64,000 nucleotides of DNA from contig FN647684.1 in assembly GCA_000310025.1 (NCBI GenBank), forward strand, positions 204,936 to 268,935, given 5' to 3'. Made by a program: the position numbers and the translations under genes. Source of the stretch: Ectocarpus siliculosus (lineage: Eukaryota; Sar; Phaeophyceae; Ectocarpales; Ectocarpaceae). Below are positions 10,701 through 21,182 of the stretch, in pieces; within the stretch, counting starts at the first letter, position 1; each line of letters begins with the position of its first letter. The notes under the pieces were generated by a model. It saw only the letters and a list, made by a program, of their open reading frames with translations, was not told the origin of the DNA and made no database searches.

Positions 10701-12549
10701 NNNNNNNNNNNNNNNNNNNNNNNNNNNNNNNNNNNNNNNNNNNNNNNNNNNNNNNNNNNNNNNNNGGGGGTGTACTCATAGTCGTGCATGCCGTAGTCCT
10801 TTGACCATTGACCTCGCATCCCAACAAAGTCGGGACGGAGCACGCCGGGTTCTCACCGGACCAGGCTCTCACATCACCAAGCGCGAAGCGCCGTGAGGTA
10901 TTTGGCGAGTCGCATGAAGGGTGAGCTGCATCCTGCTAAGGGTGTTCGGCATCTTGTGCTTACTTCCTTGCGTACGGATGACAGCTACGTATGACTTAAT
11001 TTATTTTCTGGTGCTTTCACTTCCAGAGACAGTTGTAAGCACTGTGTAACTGCCTCGAGGAAGCTTGACCATTTTAACACAACGTGGTGCGATCATCCCC
11101 CGTTGCACGGAGTGAGGTTTCTCGACCCCGCACAACATGATCTACTCGACCACCATTATGGTTACCGCCAAAAAAAAAAACGAGGTAAAAAAAAACCCGG
11201 TAACCTGGTGGCCGAGTTCACGAAGTGAATTGGCTTGTTTTACAACGTCGTTGCCAAGCGACGAAAACCCAATCCCGATGGCAAACACCGAGGGGGGGGC
11301 TTGTTTTACAACGTCGTTTCCAAGCGACGAAAACCCAAACCCCGATGGCAAACACCGGGGGGGGGGGGGCAGAGGGGGGGGGGGGGGGGGGGGGGGTACC
11401 CATCGCCGTGCGTGCCGTGGTCGTTAGACCATTGACCTCGCATCCCTACAAAGCCGGGACCGAGCACGCCGGATTTTCACCGGACCAGGCTAGCGCATCA
11501 CCAGGGGGCGGGTGGAGGGGGAGCGACATTTCGAAGCTGGGTCAAGAATGGTTTGAGATTGGGTGCGCTTTTTTTTCGGACGTGTTCGTCGTTTACGGGT
11601 GGATGTGTCGCACGTGTTGCGGCGATGTCACCTCGCCTCTCGCCGCTGGATGGTGCTGACCCCTCGCTGTCCTGCTCCCGTGTGCCCCGCTTTCATCCAT
11701 CCCCCCGCCCGGACGATCGGCTAGGGTTGAATAAAAAATTGCAGGCGGAGATGTCCGCGAAAGCAAGCGCTACCCCTGAGAACACCGACCACCGCGGCAA
11801 GAAGATCTACGACCTCGAGAGCAAGGAGGCGCGCGAAATCATGGCGAAGCAAAAGGTCCAGGGGTACACGCCCGACTTCGGATACGTGGAGAGGGCCAAC
11901 TACCTCGACCTCTACATCCCTGTCCCCGCGGTGAGTCTTTGTACCCGAGATGGTGGATTGTTGTTGTTTGTGTGATTGTGTGCGTGAAAACAATTTTTAA
12001 GGCGCAAAAATAGCCACATCTCGGTGTTCCCGCCGCATGAATATTCTGTGAGGCGCATCTTGACCCGGTTCATTGCCTTAGACACGTGCGTTGTGTTGCA
12101 ATTTTGTTTTTCTATTCTAGACCGAATAGTAAGTACCCTGATTCTTTCTCTCTCTGCCCCCCCCTTCTTCCATGCCCACAACCCTCCCTCGTGCTTCCTT
12201 CTCTCCCTTGTACCCCCGTGTTGGCATCCGGGGGGGGAAACAGGGCACCCGAGCAAAGGACGTAACGGTCGAGATCCACCCCGACCGCATGCTCGTCGTG
12301 GTGAAGGGGACCGGGGTCGTGACCCAGGGGCACTTTCAGGGGAAAGTGGCCCTCGACGGCTGCCACTGGCTCATGTCCGATCTCTCCCTGGACCCTCCCG
12401 GCTCGACGGCGCTCGGCACGCAGGACGACGAGGTTCGCCAGGGGCCCGTGTACCGAGGAGAGACGTGCGTGCAGGTGTTCCTAGAGAAGAGGAAGCCGTT
12501 CGACACGCTGTGGGAGAACGTCTACCGACCACGGGAAGATGGCGATTGA
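7713..12549 (+). CDS. FKBP-type PPIase domain fused to a CS (p23-like) domain
   Basis: Predicted chaperone-type protein of about 438 residues. Exons 7713-8135, 8617-8706, 9495-9786, 11725-11930 and 12244-12549 join with matching phase. Residues about 20-110 are basic and Ala/Pro/Lys-rich (KRKKPREEK, PRKKKAVKAA), NLS-like. An FKBP domain follows (about 125-230): IKVHYKMKVVDG, TKPFEFRLG, GWDKAISAMHRGEVA, PQYAFGAAGAPPRIPPNAT. Compared with FKBP12, the Tyr26, Phe46, Trp59 and Tyr82 equivalents are kept, but the Phe36-Asp37 pair reads Ile-Ala and the Ile56 and Phe99 positions are Thr, so isomerase activity is doubtful. A charged linker leads to a CS domain (YLDLYIPVPAGTRAKDVTVEI, VALDGCHWLMSD, VFLEKRKPFDTLW), as in p23/SGT1/NudC HSP90 co-chaperones. 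The start at 7713 is uncertain; exon 1 could instead begin at an acceptor at 7763. Alternatively these are two genes, but the phase match across the 9787-11724 intron favours one. Confidence 0.85.
9843..11584. other. Probable false duplication at an assembly gap (inside an intron)
   Basis: The sequence 9843-10440 recurs almost base for base at 10767-11360, offset about 923 bp. The next part, 10441-10665, is a blurred, homopolymer-stretched version of 11361-11584 (both end in a GGATTGGGTGC/GAGATTGGGTGC stretch and a T run). An N gap separates them. This is what two overlapping contig ends look like when joined as if adjacent. Each unit carries the poly-G repeat and a tandem pair of roughly 65-bp units beginning GGCTTGTTTTACAACGTCG. 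The real intron is then about 1 kb rather than 1.9 kb. Confidence 0.75.
10666..10765. other. Assembly gap (N)
   Basis: A run of 100 N, the conventional size for a gap of unknown length, flanked on the left by low-quality G-rich sequence. Confidence 0.98.
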
Positions 12550-13637
12550 TGGTGCTGCTGGTGGTAGTGATCGAAACGGTGCTCCGGCGGCGGCGGTGGA
12601 TGACACGTGTAGGGCGACTATTAAATCTTAACGTTCTGGTGCAATGGGCGCTGTATTTTTCGCACGAGTGCAATTACGATTGACTGGTCCGTGAGTGAGT
12701 TGGTTGACACCCACCTCGTAGTTTGAACTCCGTGTTGACATGTCCAGTGAAGGTCGATAAAATGTGTTGTTCGGGTTGTTGCCTATGCACGATGCTCGTC
12801 AAGAGCTTCTGTGCTGGTTCAGCGATGAGGTGTGTTCGTACGCACCTCCGGAACCCTTGACTGATGTCCCAGAAGAACGGGTCGACAGGTGAACATGATA
12901 ATAGGTACGTGCCGTCGGGGGATTTTTCTTTCATCCCAGAGACGCACACGCGTAGACGGTGCTGTATCGTACCCGTTTTTTGTCCACCTTATTGATTCAG
13001 AGGGTACGGCTTTATTTTCTTGGCCGCTCCAGCAGTTAAAACGGTACTTATCTGAGAGTTGGTACCAGCGTCCGATAGTTTTCTGACGATCTCGAATTTG
13101 AATTTTGATTACACCCTCGCATGGGCCTGCCAACTATGTACACTGCCAGCTATCCGACCCCCGTGCTGAAATGCAACAAAACATTCGTCCCGTCTTGTGT
13201 GTACGCACACCCGAACCACCGATCCGTGCGACGCTGAGATAAGTAGCAGTGGCCGCTGCTGTACAATTTCTGGGGTACGTAGAGTTGATGAAGTGGAGGG
13301 CGATGAAGAGTGTTACAGTAGTCTATGGCTCTCTGTGGGTATCCATAATGTATTGTCGCGCGTCGTGCGTTGTGCGCCTCACGCGAAAAGCGGTGGAACT
13401 TAAGTCGTTTCGGTGAAAATTGGAACCCGTTTGGTTCCACTCCAGGTGTCAAGATACGATCTTGTATCCGCATCCGTTCTTTATCATTCCGTCGCTGTGT
13501 CATGGGCTCCCCACTTTCCTTGGGAGCAATCAGATCTCTCTCGTGTTGCACCTGTGCTGTAATTCACCCCACTCTCTCTGTTGAGTGGTGTGTGGCCCAA
13601 GCAAAGGCTGTAGGAGCAACAACTACAATTAGCAGTC
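12550..13637. other. Intergenic stretch, no gene seen
   Basis: Probably the 3' untranslated region of the FKBP-CS gene followed by the promoter of the next plus-strand gene. Short open frames here lack splice partners and coding bias. No repeat of note was seen. Confidence 0.5.
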
Positions 13638-16600
13638 ATGCCGCTCACTCGGATACGGCGAGCGGTCGGTGTCGTAAGTCTCCTCTCTGCTGAGGTCGCT
13701 CATCAACCAGCATTTGGTGCCGACGCAGCGTCGGGAACGGAGTCGTGCAGATGTGCAGTGTTGTACTCGGGGCACGTACGAAGCTTCGTACAGCCGCGGG
13801 TCCACCTTTCTCACAAGAAGAATCTGATCGAGCAACTGGAGATCGACTGCCATGTGGATGTCTTCATGCACATATCAGGTAAACTACACGGAACAATCAA
13901 AGCCACGTTAAGCCATGTTAGACTACATGATGAGAAAATTGTGGTGCCGTGGCAGACACATATGCACGAAGAATGGATGTTTTACAACTGTCTTATTTTC
14001 TAGACCCTGGCGTGAGCGACAAACAAATTTAACCCTCGGGCCGGGTAAGTGGATATTACCCGCTTTTGTATCCTTAGCGAGGAAGCCTTCTGGTGTTTTT
14101 CGTCCTCGAAACATGTTCTCGTGAGAGGCACAGATCTCTGACATGTTGTCCCTCGCCGTTGCCCGACCGGGTGAACATACTCCGCGAGCTACAGTCGAAG
14201 ATGAGGTTCCGCGCCGGTATCGCAAAGGCGACTTCGAAGATGCCCTGGCCTTCACCCCTCATACTCCCCAAGAAACCGAAGTCGAGCATGCGGTCGGGCT
14301 ACTCAACCCACTCTCGATCGAATACCACCAGGTGCGATACTGTACTGTACGAAGCAAGTCAGCCAGGTGTGATTCGGAACCAAGATTGGGCTCTACAGCA
14401 GTTGTAGCTAACTTTGTTTTTCTCGTCAACTATCATCATCCAGCCAGGAAATACGATGTTTGTGAGAGAGTAGATGGGTGGGAGACGATGCTATCACGAG
14501 CCACAAGCCATCATCTACGAGGGTGGGAAGTGCTATCGCCCGATGAGACTGTCAATAAACAACGTATTTGTTCACGTAGGAGCAAATGCACGTATGAGCT
14601 CCTCTAGCCTGGCGGGTACACATGGATTGATGCCAGCATGTTTGTCATTATCACACGCGCTGATGATGCTCGTTGTTTTATGGTCTTTTGCCGCATCAAA
14701 TTCCCGACGATGCATCACATGCTTCGGACTACATAGGAGCAAGCAGGCTATATCCCCAACGGGTGCGAGACCGGCTGCGAGATAAACGCCTACTGGCAAT
14801 TATACAAGATGAAGGCTGTGTTCCGCATGATGGAGGAGCACGAGGCCACTACTGGACTGTCGTGAGTGACATATGGCATGTTATACATGAAACAGACAAC
14901 GTGCAGAACCATCTTCAGTCGTTCTGTGTCGTACTACCTGCGGCTACTCATGCTGCGCACTCCACTATTTTCCAGTGTTCCTCACGTTGAATACCGTGCG
15001 CACGATGGTCAGATATGTGCCACATGGAACATGTGACCTTTGCTGCACGACTCACTCCCGGGTGGAATTTCTGTATGGCTCCTGCATTTAGGTAGCTGCA
15101 GCTGACCGGAGTTGCGTGAAAAAGCGCGTGGCATGACGCTCTTCCGTGGCTTTTGCTGCGCAGACCGCACGCGGTGGGCGTGCAGTTGCGGTTGAAACCC
15201 GCAACAAATCCTCTGTTTACCACCGCCAACAACAGCCGTTGTCAGCACTCAAAATGTGTTCAGCGCATAGGAAATTTTACCGTGGTGTTGCATCATTTTT
15301 CTGGCTTTGGAATACATATAGTTCCGGCGCTCATCAACACACCATTGATCGGCCCAGCCGATAAACCTACAGCATCATACCCGTCGTTTCGAACCGATGC
15401 TCTCGAACAAGGTACACGTGGGTAATTCGCTCCAGGCTGGACATCGCGTGGATGCTCCCGGTGCCGCCGTTGAGTCGATTCCCGCCGACCCGCGTGTACG
15501 CGGGCCACAACTTCTTCCCCCTCTCTGATCAGTTCCTGCTCTCGCCTCGGATGTTCGCCCAGAGCATATTCGGGGCGGTCAGCCTGTGCTACGATTGCAA
15601 GGCCCTGGAGGCCCATCGTGAGTCCAAGGTGCCGGCGCAGGTGGAGGGTCTCCTGCGCGTGGCGCTGCGGCGAGGCCACGGCCACGGCGCCGTCCCGTTC
15701 GGTTACTACGAGTTCCCCGTGGCGATCGTGCGGAGCAACGAGGGCGGCGTCTGCGAGGTGTTGCACCCGCACAAGCTTGCGTGCGAGATGCTGCGGGCGT
15801 CCGGCTTGATGGGCCCCTTGACAGCGGCGACAGGCGGCGGGCAGCCATCATCCTGCTTGGACATGATGAACCGGTGGCACCGACACGCCTGCGTGGAAAT
15901 GTTCCCGCCCCACGACTATCGTACGGAAGGCGGGTCGGAGGCAACCGCGGACGACAGTGGAGAGGGAAAAAATGCCAGATTGGTCGGCGGCGAGCCCGGA
16001 GGCGGGAGGGAGCTCCGTGATGGCGGGAGGGGTGGAAGGGAGGATGAGCAACGCCAGCCCGCTCCCACGGTTCACCGTAGCAGGGATGGAGGTGAAGCAG
16101 CATGGGCGGGTGCTGCCGATGGCACTGCTGCTGCCAAAACCCTGTCCTTCGAAGAGGCCACCCGGCGGGTCGAAGGGGTCAACGGCAACCTCAGCGATCT
16201 ACTCGGAGCGATGAGGATACACGTCTCCCCTATGCAAGAACGACTGGAGTACTACGTGGCCCACCACTACCCTTTCCACCAGGTCAACCCCCTCCGCCGG
16301 CCCGACCGCGGACCTCTGGATCAAATCGCAGTCATCGAGGGCTACCGACTGTCTCAGGCAGACTTCAACCGGCTCGCCCTTTCTTTCTCGTGCTTCCTGT
16401 CGGATGCCGCCGCCACCGCCGACGGGAAGGAAGGCGGTTCGCCACGAGGACCTGGCGAGAGACGAGGCCATACTTTCGATCTTTTCGCCGACGAAGAGGG
16501 ACAAAGGGAGGTCGCATCGTCATCGTCGCAGGTTTACGATGATGGTGAGGGAACGGGCGGTAGGGGCGGTGATGTCGAGGACATCGAGGAAAACGTCCTG

Positions 16601-16783
16601 GTGCTGAAAACAACGGCTGACGAAGAGGAAGGACTGCAAGCGGCCGTGAACTGCTCTTTGATAGAACCGCTCCATGACGTCTGGGTGTCGTTGCTGGACA
16701 ATAAATTCGAGCCATCGGAGGAGATTTGTCGCGGACCCGCCGGGCCTTGCTTGCACACGGCAACGCCGAAAGAAGCCAGCTAG
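13638..16783 (+). CDS. Glycosyltransferase-like protein, 678 residues
   Basis: Probable secretory-pathway glycosyltransferase of unknown substrate. Six exons join with consistent phase and an exact 679-codon total: 13638-13878, 14126-14331, 14474-14563, 14737-14861, 15164-15190 (27 nt) and 15436-16783. The N-terminus (residues 1-27) is mildly hydrophobic after MPLTRIRR. Motifs in order: CAVLYSGHVRSFVQPRV with NLIEQLEIDCHVDVFMHIS; LLNPLSIEYHQ; YHEPQAIIYEGGKCY; INAYWQLYKMKAVFRMMEEHE; VQLRLDIAW; RVYAGHNFFPLSDQFLLSPR. This succession (reaction to a partner in a YD..VRLR-type region, then D-Q-F-L-L) matches the uncharacterised GT-like family found in plants and heterokonts (DUF7796-like, from memory). 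The long last exon adds an acidic, Gly-rich insert (about 365-430) and a C-terminal region of unknown role. The intron after the 27-nt exon uses a weak GTTGAA donor. The start ATG is the first in frame. Confidence 0.78.
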
Positions 16784-19700
16784 TGTAGACTTTGTACCCT
16801 TCTCTCTGATCAGCACGTGTAACAGGTGTTGCCCTTCTAGTTTTGATCTTGCAATCCGAAGCACGTGTAAATATCCAGAAAAAAAGTGCTGTATAGCGTC
16901 AGTGTGGGTATCATAGCTCTCTCTTGTGTGTTCCCCCCGGAGGACGAGAATAAGGAACGGCGGGGAGGAACCGGCTGTGAAAACGCTCCCCGTTTTCTTC
17001 GAGGTTTCTTTTCAAGCGAAGCCGCTTGTGTTGGACTGGTGGCACAAACAATTCAAAGATGTCATTGTTCGATGGCAACTTCGAATCCTACACCCAACCC
17101 ACGACGTAGACAGCAGCACTCCGTCAGCGCTGACCGAGAACACGTATACATAGTTGGTCAGCCCCCTGTCTAGTAACGAGAGAGTGGATATCCAGACCCG
17201 TGCGTCACCCGCACGCAATAAGACGTAGAGGAATTTTTTCACGTCGGATAACTCCTTCATCCACACATCTGTTGAATACACCGGCGCGCGCCCGAGCGGC
17301 CATTCCAGTCAAAACGCTGTATGCATTACATTCAACCTTACACCTCTTATTTTTCTCTGTAAACAACGCGAGAGGCGGCAGGCACACAAAAGCTTGGGGT
17401 GCGTTGAATACGCGCCACCTCTTCTCCCACACCATGGTAGCCTAAAAGCATGCCCGGGTACGCTCCTACTGGTCCAAACCGCTGGCAAACCAAACGTCGG
17501 GGAGGCTCTTATTTCCTGCACTGCCCAATTAACGAAACAACAACTAGTTTGAAGGGAAAACACCCAGCTCACACACAGACACGGATCAGAGTCCAGCACA
17601 CATTTTACATGAGAGACCGGGTGCATACAAAAACATACTTAGAAATAAACGAAAAGAGTGAAGTGAAGGGTGGGGGGTCACACGCACAAGTTTCAAATCC
17701 CTTGCATCTATCGAGACTCTCGCTCACCGGCCGCCATCCACCCTTGTCTCTATTGTCATCTTTGACGCCCCCCCTCACACGCCCCGTTCACCGAGACAAA
17801 ACGAAAGAGTGTCCTTCAAACCTCCCCGCTCCACCACCGGCGGCTCCCCCGAAAACAAGCCAGTCAAACCGGTGAGAGGAGGACAGCCACACAAAGCGAA
17901 AAAAAAAAACGCATATAAATATTAAAAAAAAATGACGTCGGTGACGTTTTGTGTCGCGGTCGAACACCACCACCAACAAACGGCCATCGAGCAAAACCGC
18001 ATCCATGCCAAGAAAGGCCTTCGTCGACCGTGTCGTGGTAAAACATCGCCGAAGTTGGCGCATGCTTCCGGTGCCTAGATCTGCTCAGCTCAGCCTTCTC
18101 GCGAAAAACCCAGGCGAAAACCAAGCTGTACACACCCCGTTCGAAACGCCTTCTGCGTCATCTCGTGGATCCTGTCCCCGGACTGACGTGGAGATACTCT
18201 ACACGCCTTTCTCCCTTTACTTCTGGAGCAATCAAACGCGACCTCTTCGGACCCCCAGAAACACACAGTTGCAAAAGGCGTCGTAGTGTGATCTACTCAT
18301 ACGAAGTGCAGACGTCGCGTTCTATCTTCTGTGTTATCTGTCCAGTGGACAACTCGCCAAAACAAGTTTCGCAAAAGAAAAAATTGGATCGATCGGGACT
18401 CTAGGTACTATGTACCTTTCAGTCCTACACCAATCACTAATAGTCCTCCTTTACCTGTGCTCTCCACCACAAAAAAAAAACTTAAGGCATTATCTTCGCT
18501 TCGGAGGAGGCCGTGCAGAAGTACGTACTCGACGATGACCACGAAGGACCACTTCGTGGAACAGCAACACAAAATGAATAATAAATATCAGTGCAGGAGT
18601 ACTGCGTTGGTCCGGGTTGATGTTATACACCTCTCTCCTCGTGTGTGCGTTTTCTGCACCCTTGTCCAAACGCGTGTAAATATCGTTCTAATACGTACGT
18701 CGACCTTTTTAACCTGACCCGGACCAACCGAAATTAAACACGAAGTGGTGCGCTCGACGTACAGGCAGTACCATTCTCTCACTCGAATTATCCTACATGG
18801 ATCGATCGCAGCCGGAAGTATGTACCCCAACACTATCTGCGAGGTACTTAAAACTCGGGAAACGGCATTTGCTTCTTCACCCTCAACAACATTAAAGTAC
18901 TCGGGAATCAGGTAGCGCTACCAACTTGTTCGCGCCATACCCCCAAGCCCACGGCATCGACGCATTTTCATCCCCGTGCCCTTGTCGTCCAAACATGGGC
19001 CCGCCGGGAATTTGCGCGCCACACTCACAAGAACACACGCCAGCCAAACGACCGACAGCAGCGTACAGTACCACACGCACACACCAGCTTTTGAAACCAC
19101 CCCGCTCTTGGCAAAACTGTACACCCGTGGCCAACACTCCCATATTTCACCGCAAAACCAATCCCCCACCCCCCCCCCCCCCTCCCGCAAAATGGGAAGC
19201 GAGGCAAACTACTGCCACCTGCAATTTTCCAGCATCATAACCCCATAAGCACTTGGGTGGCGGTCTGCAAATATACTGCTAGCTGGGTACGCTGGCTCGT
19301 ATCGATTTCCGAACGTCCACCATCGCGTATCGTCTATATACAAAACCAACACAAGACACAACAAACAAACCGAGACGCCTCGCCGCCACGAGAATGAGAG
19401 GCAAACCAAGACCTCCTTTTCTCGACGCCAGTTGCAACGTATTCCCTTACCACAGACAACGAATGACCTCTCCACCGTCGTAAAAAATGAATCAAGCGTG
19501 TGCCAACATCTGTTTTTTCGCCTTCGTCACGTCACGTTGTCCAGACACGTGGACGCACGGACGAGCACCGCTACAGTGCGCTCCATTTCCAGACGAAAAG
19601 GGGGGGCTGCGACGGATCCAACAGCGCTCTCCGTCGTACGGAGATGGGCTGCGACAACGCCTACGTCAGTTCCCGGCGATAAGCTGTTCGACGTCGCGTG

Positions 19701-20159
19701 TAACACATCGCCATTGCCGTTGGAGACATCGTGCAAGACCATGCCCTTGCAATGACATCTGCTTGGGGATCGTGCAAAAAAATCGTTCCCAGCGTCGAAA
19801 ACCGAGCAGACAAAAGCTGTCGTGTCCTCCGGCATGAAGGGCTCGCTTCCTGTACACCGTAGCTGCAGCAGCTGCTGCTGCTAGATACCGCCTCGCCACC
19901 ATCTCGCGGTCCCTTGCTGGCCTCGCGGTCCACCTCTCGTCCCGCGGGACAGGTGGGTGGATGCATCACCGTTGTTGCATGACAGGCAACCCGCGCCCCT
20001 CGTTGATGTACTCCACGTGTTCCTGGTTGCACCGAGAACGGGAAAGCGCAAGAGAGGGAACCCGCACGCGGCCAGGGGGGACACAGTAATGACCAAATAG
20101 GTTAGGTAGGTAGATAAATAGTGAAACAGAGAGTGAGCGTGATGGGGCAGAAAATGTAA
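16784..20159. other. Intergenic stretch without firm gene
   Basis: Likely the 3' untranslated region of the glycosyltransferase gene, then unassigned DNA. One exon-like stretch at about 16950-17090 (plus) reads EEPAVKTLPVFFEVSF and LDWWHKQFKDVIVRWQLR with good codon character, but has no start, partner exon or recognised family. Several overlapping open frames at 19500-19840 (minus) are open in all three phases and reflect base composition. Confidence 0.45.
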
Positions 20160-20508
20160 GGGTGCCCGCCGGGCTACCCCTATTTGCACGACGCAAATAA
20201 GACGTGCACGCTTCGAAACGCCTCCGTGGATGGGTTGAAACCGGGTTATACACACACGTGACCGACCCAACCCAACCCACCCAACCCAACCTAACCCTAA
20301 CCCTAACCCTCGCGGACGTCCAACCGGGGCCGTGGTGGCGAGACTGGCCACGAACGCGGCTGCGCCACGTTCGTGGTCCGCACGTCAAAACGTGGTCCGC
20401 ACGCTACGCGCGCTGTTTTGACCAATCACAAGTCGAGTCGTGCACGGTCTTATTTGCACTCGCGTCGTGCAAATAGGGGATGCCGTGCCCGCCGCGCGTA
20501 AGAACCCC
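20160..20508. mobile_element. Foldback element enclosing telomere-like repeats
   Basis: An 18-bp perfect inverted repeat CCCCTATTTGCACGACGC lies at 20177-20194 and, inverted, at 20462-20479. It extends imperfectly outward (GCCCGCCGGGC type) and inward (ATAAGAC-GTGCACG) on both sides. Each arm can also fold on itself (TATTTGC...GCAAATA). The interior has a second palindromic patch at 20347-20400 and the telomere-like tract. No coding capacity. Size and structure suggest a non-autonomous DNA element; I could not fix a target duplication. Confidence 0.65.
20269..20310. repeat. Interstitial telomere-like repeat (CCCTAA)n
   Basis: Several CCCAA units grade into about three and a half copies of CCCTAA (complement TTAGGG, the repeat expected at brown algal telomeres). 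It lies inside the foldback element. Confidence 0.8.
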
Positions 20509-21182
20509 CCCCCCCCGATAAATTGTGGGCAACAGAAAAAGAGAGAGAGGACGCACTTGCGGTGGGCCGCCGATCGATCGATTGATTGGTGACAACAGCG
20601 CGGGCAGAGACAGGGAGCAAGACGAAACGGAGACGAAACGACTGCAAGAGGAGACGGCAACCTCGGCGTCGCCACCGGAGTATCTTCCTCCAAGCAGATA
20701 CATAAGCACATCGGCTTTCGTCCCAAATCGGAGCACGCACAGCAAGGCCAATATTTTGGTTGAGGTGGGCCCGCAGAGGGCAGGCACAAAAACACAGCCG
20801 TGTACTATTCGGCAGCGCACATGTTACGTCTTGGTTGTGACGCTCTCAACTACCACCGCAGGCGACGGAAGCATACCCTACGCTCACTCGCAAGTAGCCG
20901 AACAGAGAACCAGCGAATGCAGAAACAGCAACAACACCATCAAGACTAAAAAAAATTATGCCAGCACCACCAACAATCCAACATGCGCAGAACTACACGT
21001 CACGCACACAAACGGCCACAACAACGCACACGAAAATCTTCTACCAACAAACACACATCCAGATCATGGCCTTTAGAAGCATTTTCTGTTTTCAGCCGCA
21101 CCGAGACTGGTGCCTTTTCATTGGTCACCGGTCAGCGCGGTTTATGCTAATTAAGAAAAAAAAAAAGCATACACGGATCGTC
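20509..21182. other. Probable 3' flank of the minus-strand gene
   Basis: No gene recognised. It lies just past the stop codon of the next minus-strand gene and probably includes its 3' untranslated region. Starts with a C run (about 12). Confidence 0.4.

Noticed and set aside
19527-19835. Minus-strand open frame of 102 codons
   Set aside because: All three minus-strand frames are open here, no convincing splice sites or partners were found, and no family is recognised.
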